From the NCBI RefSeq assembly GCF_000003605.2, contig NW_003141813.1, forward strand, positions 119,586 through 154,127: 34,542 nt of DNA, read 5' to 3'. Under the pieces are notes generated by a model, which was not told where the DNA came from, made no database searches, and saw only the letters and a list, made by a program, of their open reading frames with translations. Position 1 is the first letter of the stretch. Every line of letters starts with the position of its first letter. The position numbers and the translations under genes were made by a program. Below are positions 33,186-34,542 of the stretch, one piece after another. The DNA comes from Saccoglossus kowalevskii. Lineage: Eukaryota > Hemichordata > Enteropneusta > Harrimaniidae.

Positions 33186-33983
33186 TCTGCAGGAAGCGTG
33201 TCACCCAATGTGACCGTTGAATATGTACTGGTATCATCAAACAAAATTGTGTTTTAAAATAGGCATAAACAAACACTAAATATTTACCTGTCTACTGCTA
33301 TCAGCAATTTAGTAAGCTATCGAAAAATATATGGTTATTAACATATTTTGTTGGAATATACGACCAACAATACATGGCTATTCACATTCATGTCAGGATA
33401 TCTTCCTTTTTAAAATTCTATCGCAAAAAAAAACATTGTGGCGGCGTGACCGCGGGCGTCGCCCCCCACCTCCCCCCCCCCAATCGAGCTCTGAAACCTT
33501 TTGTGTATTTGTGTCGATGCGACACAGTTGAAGAAGAATGTCTTGGCCCTCAAAATGTAGGAAATAGCGTTTCAGAGGGTGTAGATTCCATTTTTTGCCG
33601 ATGAGCAGGTCTCGCCCGGTGTTACTAATTACTGACAGAGACTGCCCGAGGACTGCCCGGGGGCGGCATATAGGACAGCCCGGGCGCGATGGGACTGTCC
33701 GGGCGCAATGGAACTGTCCAGGACCGATATTCAACTATTCATGAATTCGACTGATTAAAACTATACTCAGCTAAAAATCTGCAAAATTTTTCTCACTGTT
33801 TGCGTTTTTCTGCGTTTTATTGGCCGTGTGGAATTGATACTCACACGTTAATGACGTCCATTTTGACCGTACCATTATTCTGGTGGGGTGTAAAGCATGG
33901 ACCTACAGTATTTATTAATCGTGTTTATCATAATACAAATGTATGTAATGTATTTGTTTCTTATATTTTGTTATAGATTATGG
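33186..33983. other. Non-coding region with homopolymer and GC-rich repeats
   Basis: It holds the second copy of the local duplication, C-runs at about 33463-33481, and a GC-rich imperfect repeat at 33638-33730 (GGACTGTCCGGGCGCAATG and variants, about 19-base period). Translating the C-run gives a poly-proline or poly-glycine frame that is not a gene. Confidence 0.5.
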
Positions 33984-34345
33984 CAGATGACATAAATTGT
34001 TAGAACTGGCGGCGAAGCCGTCTATTAGTTCTTCTAACTGTGTCATAAAAGATGATACTTACGTACTGTTATGAGAACTATAAGTTATTGGTTATTGACT
34101 TGTCAGTAATCCCAACTAGGATTAAAATCTTTTGGATGGGGGATTACTCCATAGGGAGGGTCCTCCATCCCTGGAATAGCGTGTGTACGCTCGCGCAATC
34201 ACTCCCTTTATAAATCCGACCATCGTTGATATAGGTCTTTTCTTTTGGGGAGGCGGGTGCGGACGTAAGTATCATCCTATATTCCATAGTTAGAAAAACT
34301 AATAGGCGGCTTTGCCGCCAGTTCTTACAAACTATGTCATATAGG
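33984..34345. repeat. Pair of inverted palindromic repeats (MITE-like foldback)
   Basis: 33985-34064 and 34263-34341 are inverted copies of each other, near-identical over the inner 60 bases (for example GAACTGGCGGC and CTATTAGTT on the left, their complement on the right). Each arm is itself a palindrome around GGCGGC-GAA-GCCGTC (34008-34022) or GGCGGCTTTGCCGCC (34305-34319). The middle of about 200 bases has no coding. This fits a small non-autonomous foldback or MITE-type element; the mobilising family is unknown. Confidence 0.75.
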
Positions 34346-34542
34346 ATCATACTACCGTATTGTTATGATAACTAAAAGTTATCGAACAACTGGTTAGTGT
34401 CCCGAGCTAAATTAGGCAAAAGAAATGGAACGAAATTTTCCACCCGTAACATGAAATCGTGAACACTTTAATGACGGAACGAACATCCTAGCAGCTCCAT
34501 ATGACTACTTAGAGTATTTAAACAGCAAGAAATACAATACTG
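34346..34542. other. Window end, nothing recognised
   Basis: AT-rich. Its first part (to about 34385) resembles 34050-34100 in direct orientation, so the repeat pair may extend slightly further. Confidence 0.4.

Noticed and set aside
33393..33734. 113-codon - strand frame with a poly-glycine run
   Set aside because: Product of the C-homopolymer and GC-rich repeats; no domain or conserved pattern.

Overview
The window is from an invertebrate animal nuclear genome. It is AT-rich, the one host-type gene is split by short GT-AG introns (plus one GC-AG), and most of the rest is retroelements and their relics. The phylum cannot be fixed by eye. The ankyrin-ROC-COR-Death gene, the Ty3/gypsy elements and the Crypton-like recombinases would all fit a lophotrochozoan or an invertebrate deuterostome. 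No rRNA, tRNA or CRISPR array was recognised.

Layout. (1) 1-1846: no supportable coding; probably an intron of, or the region upstream of, the host gene. (2) 1847-6781, + strand: eight exons, all reading in phase, encode the last 780 residues of an ankyrin-ROC-COR-Death-domain (ROCO/DAPK1-like) protein. A 3' UTR and AATAAA follow near 7370. (3) 8526-8965, - strand: relic of a Crypton-like tyrosine recombinase. (4) 9635-18744, + strand: a decayed Ty3/gypsy element with recognisable LTRs at both ends. It carries gag, pol (protease, RT, RNase H, integrase), a C-terminal chromodomain and an envelope gene with a furin-type cleavage site. A non-LTR retrotransposon fragment (- strand, with a 122-base assembly gap) sits inside env just after the signal peptide. 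(5) 18745-19620, - strand: a second Crypton-like recombinase relic from a different subfamily, cut off by the gypsy 3' LTR. (6) 19885-20945: two degenerate minisatellites with 26-bp and 35-bp periods. (7) about 22120-27554, + strand: a second Ty3/gypsy element of another lineage. Its Gag has two CCHC knuckles; its RT (YYDD), RNase H and DD35E integrase are all recognisable. Decay is limited to a few stops and frameshifts, and the integrase part is one 720-codon ORF. Its LTRs could not be delimited. (8) 27555-34542: mostly non-coding, with an RTE-like LINE C-terminal relic at 31.26-31.54 kb, short tandem repeats, a diverged local duplication, and a striking pair of inverted palindromic repeats at 34.0 and 34.3 kb.

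How it fits together. The host gene would make an intracellular GTP-binding scaffold protein of the ROCO type. The rest is layered transposon insertion: the first gypsy element landed next to or within a recombinase relic and was later hit by a LINE. All its catalytic centres (RT, RNase H, integrase) have suffered deletions, so it is a fossil. The most unusual observation is a chromodomain and an F-like envelope gene in one Ty3/gypsy element. This is read directly from sequence, but whether it is new needs database comparison.
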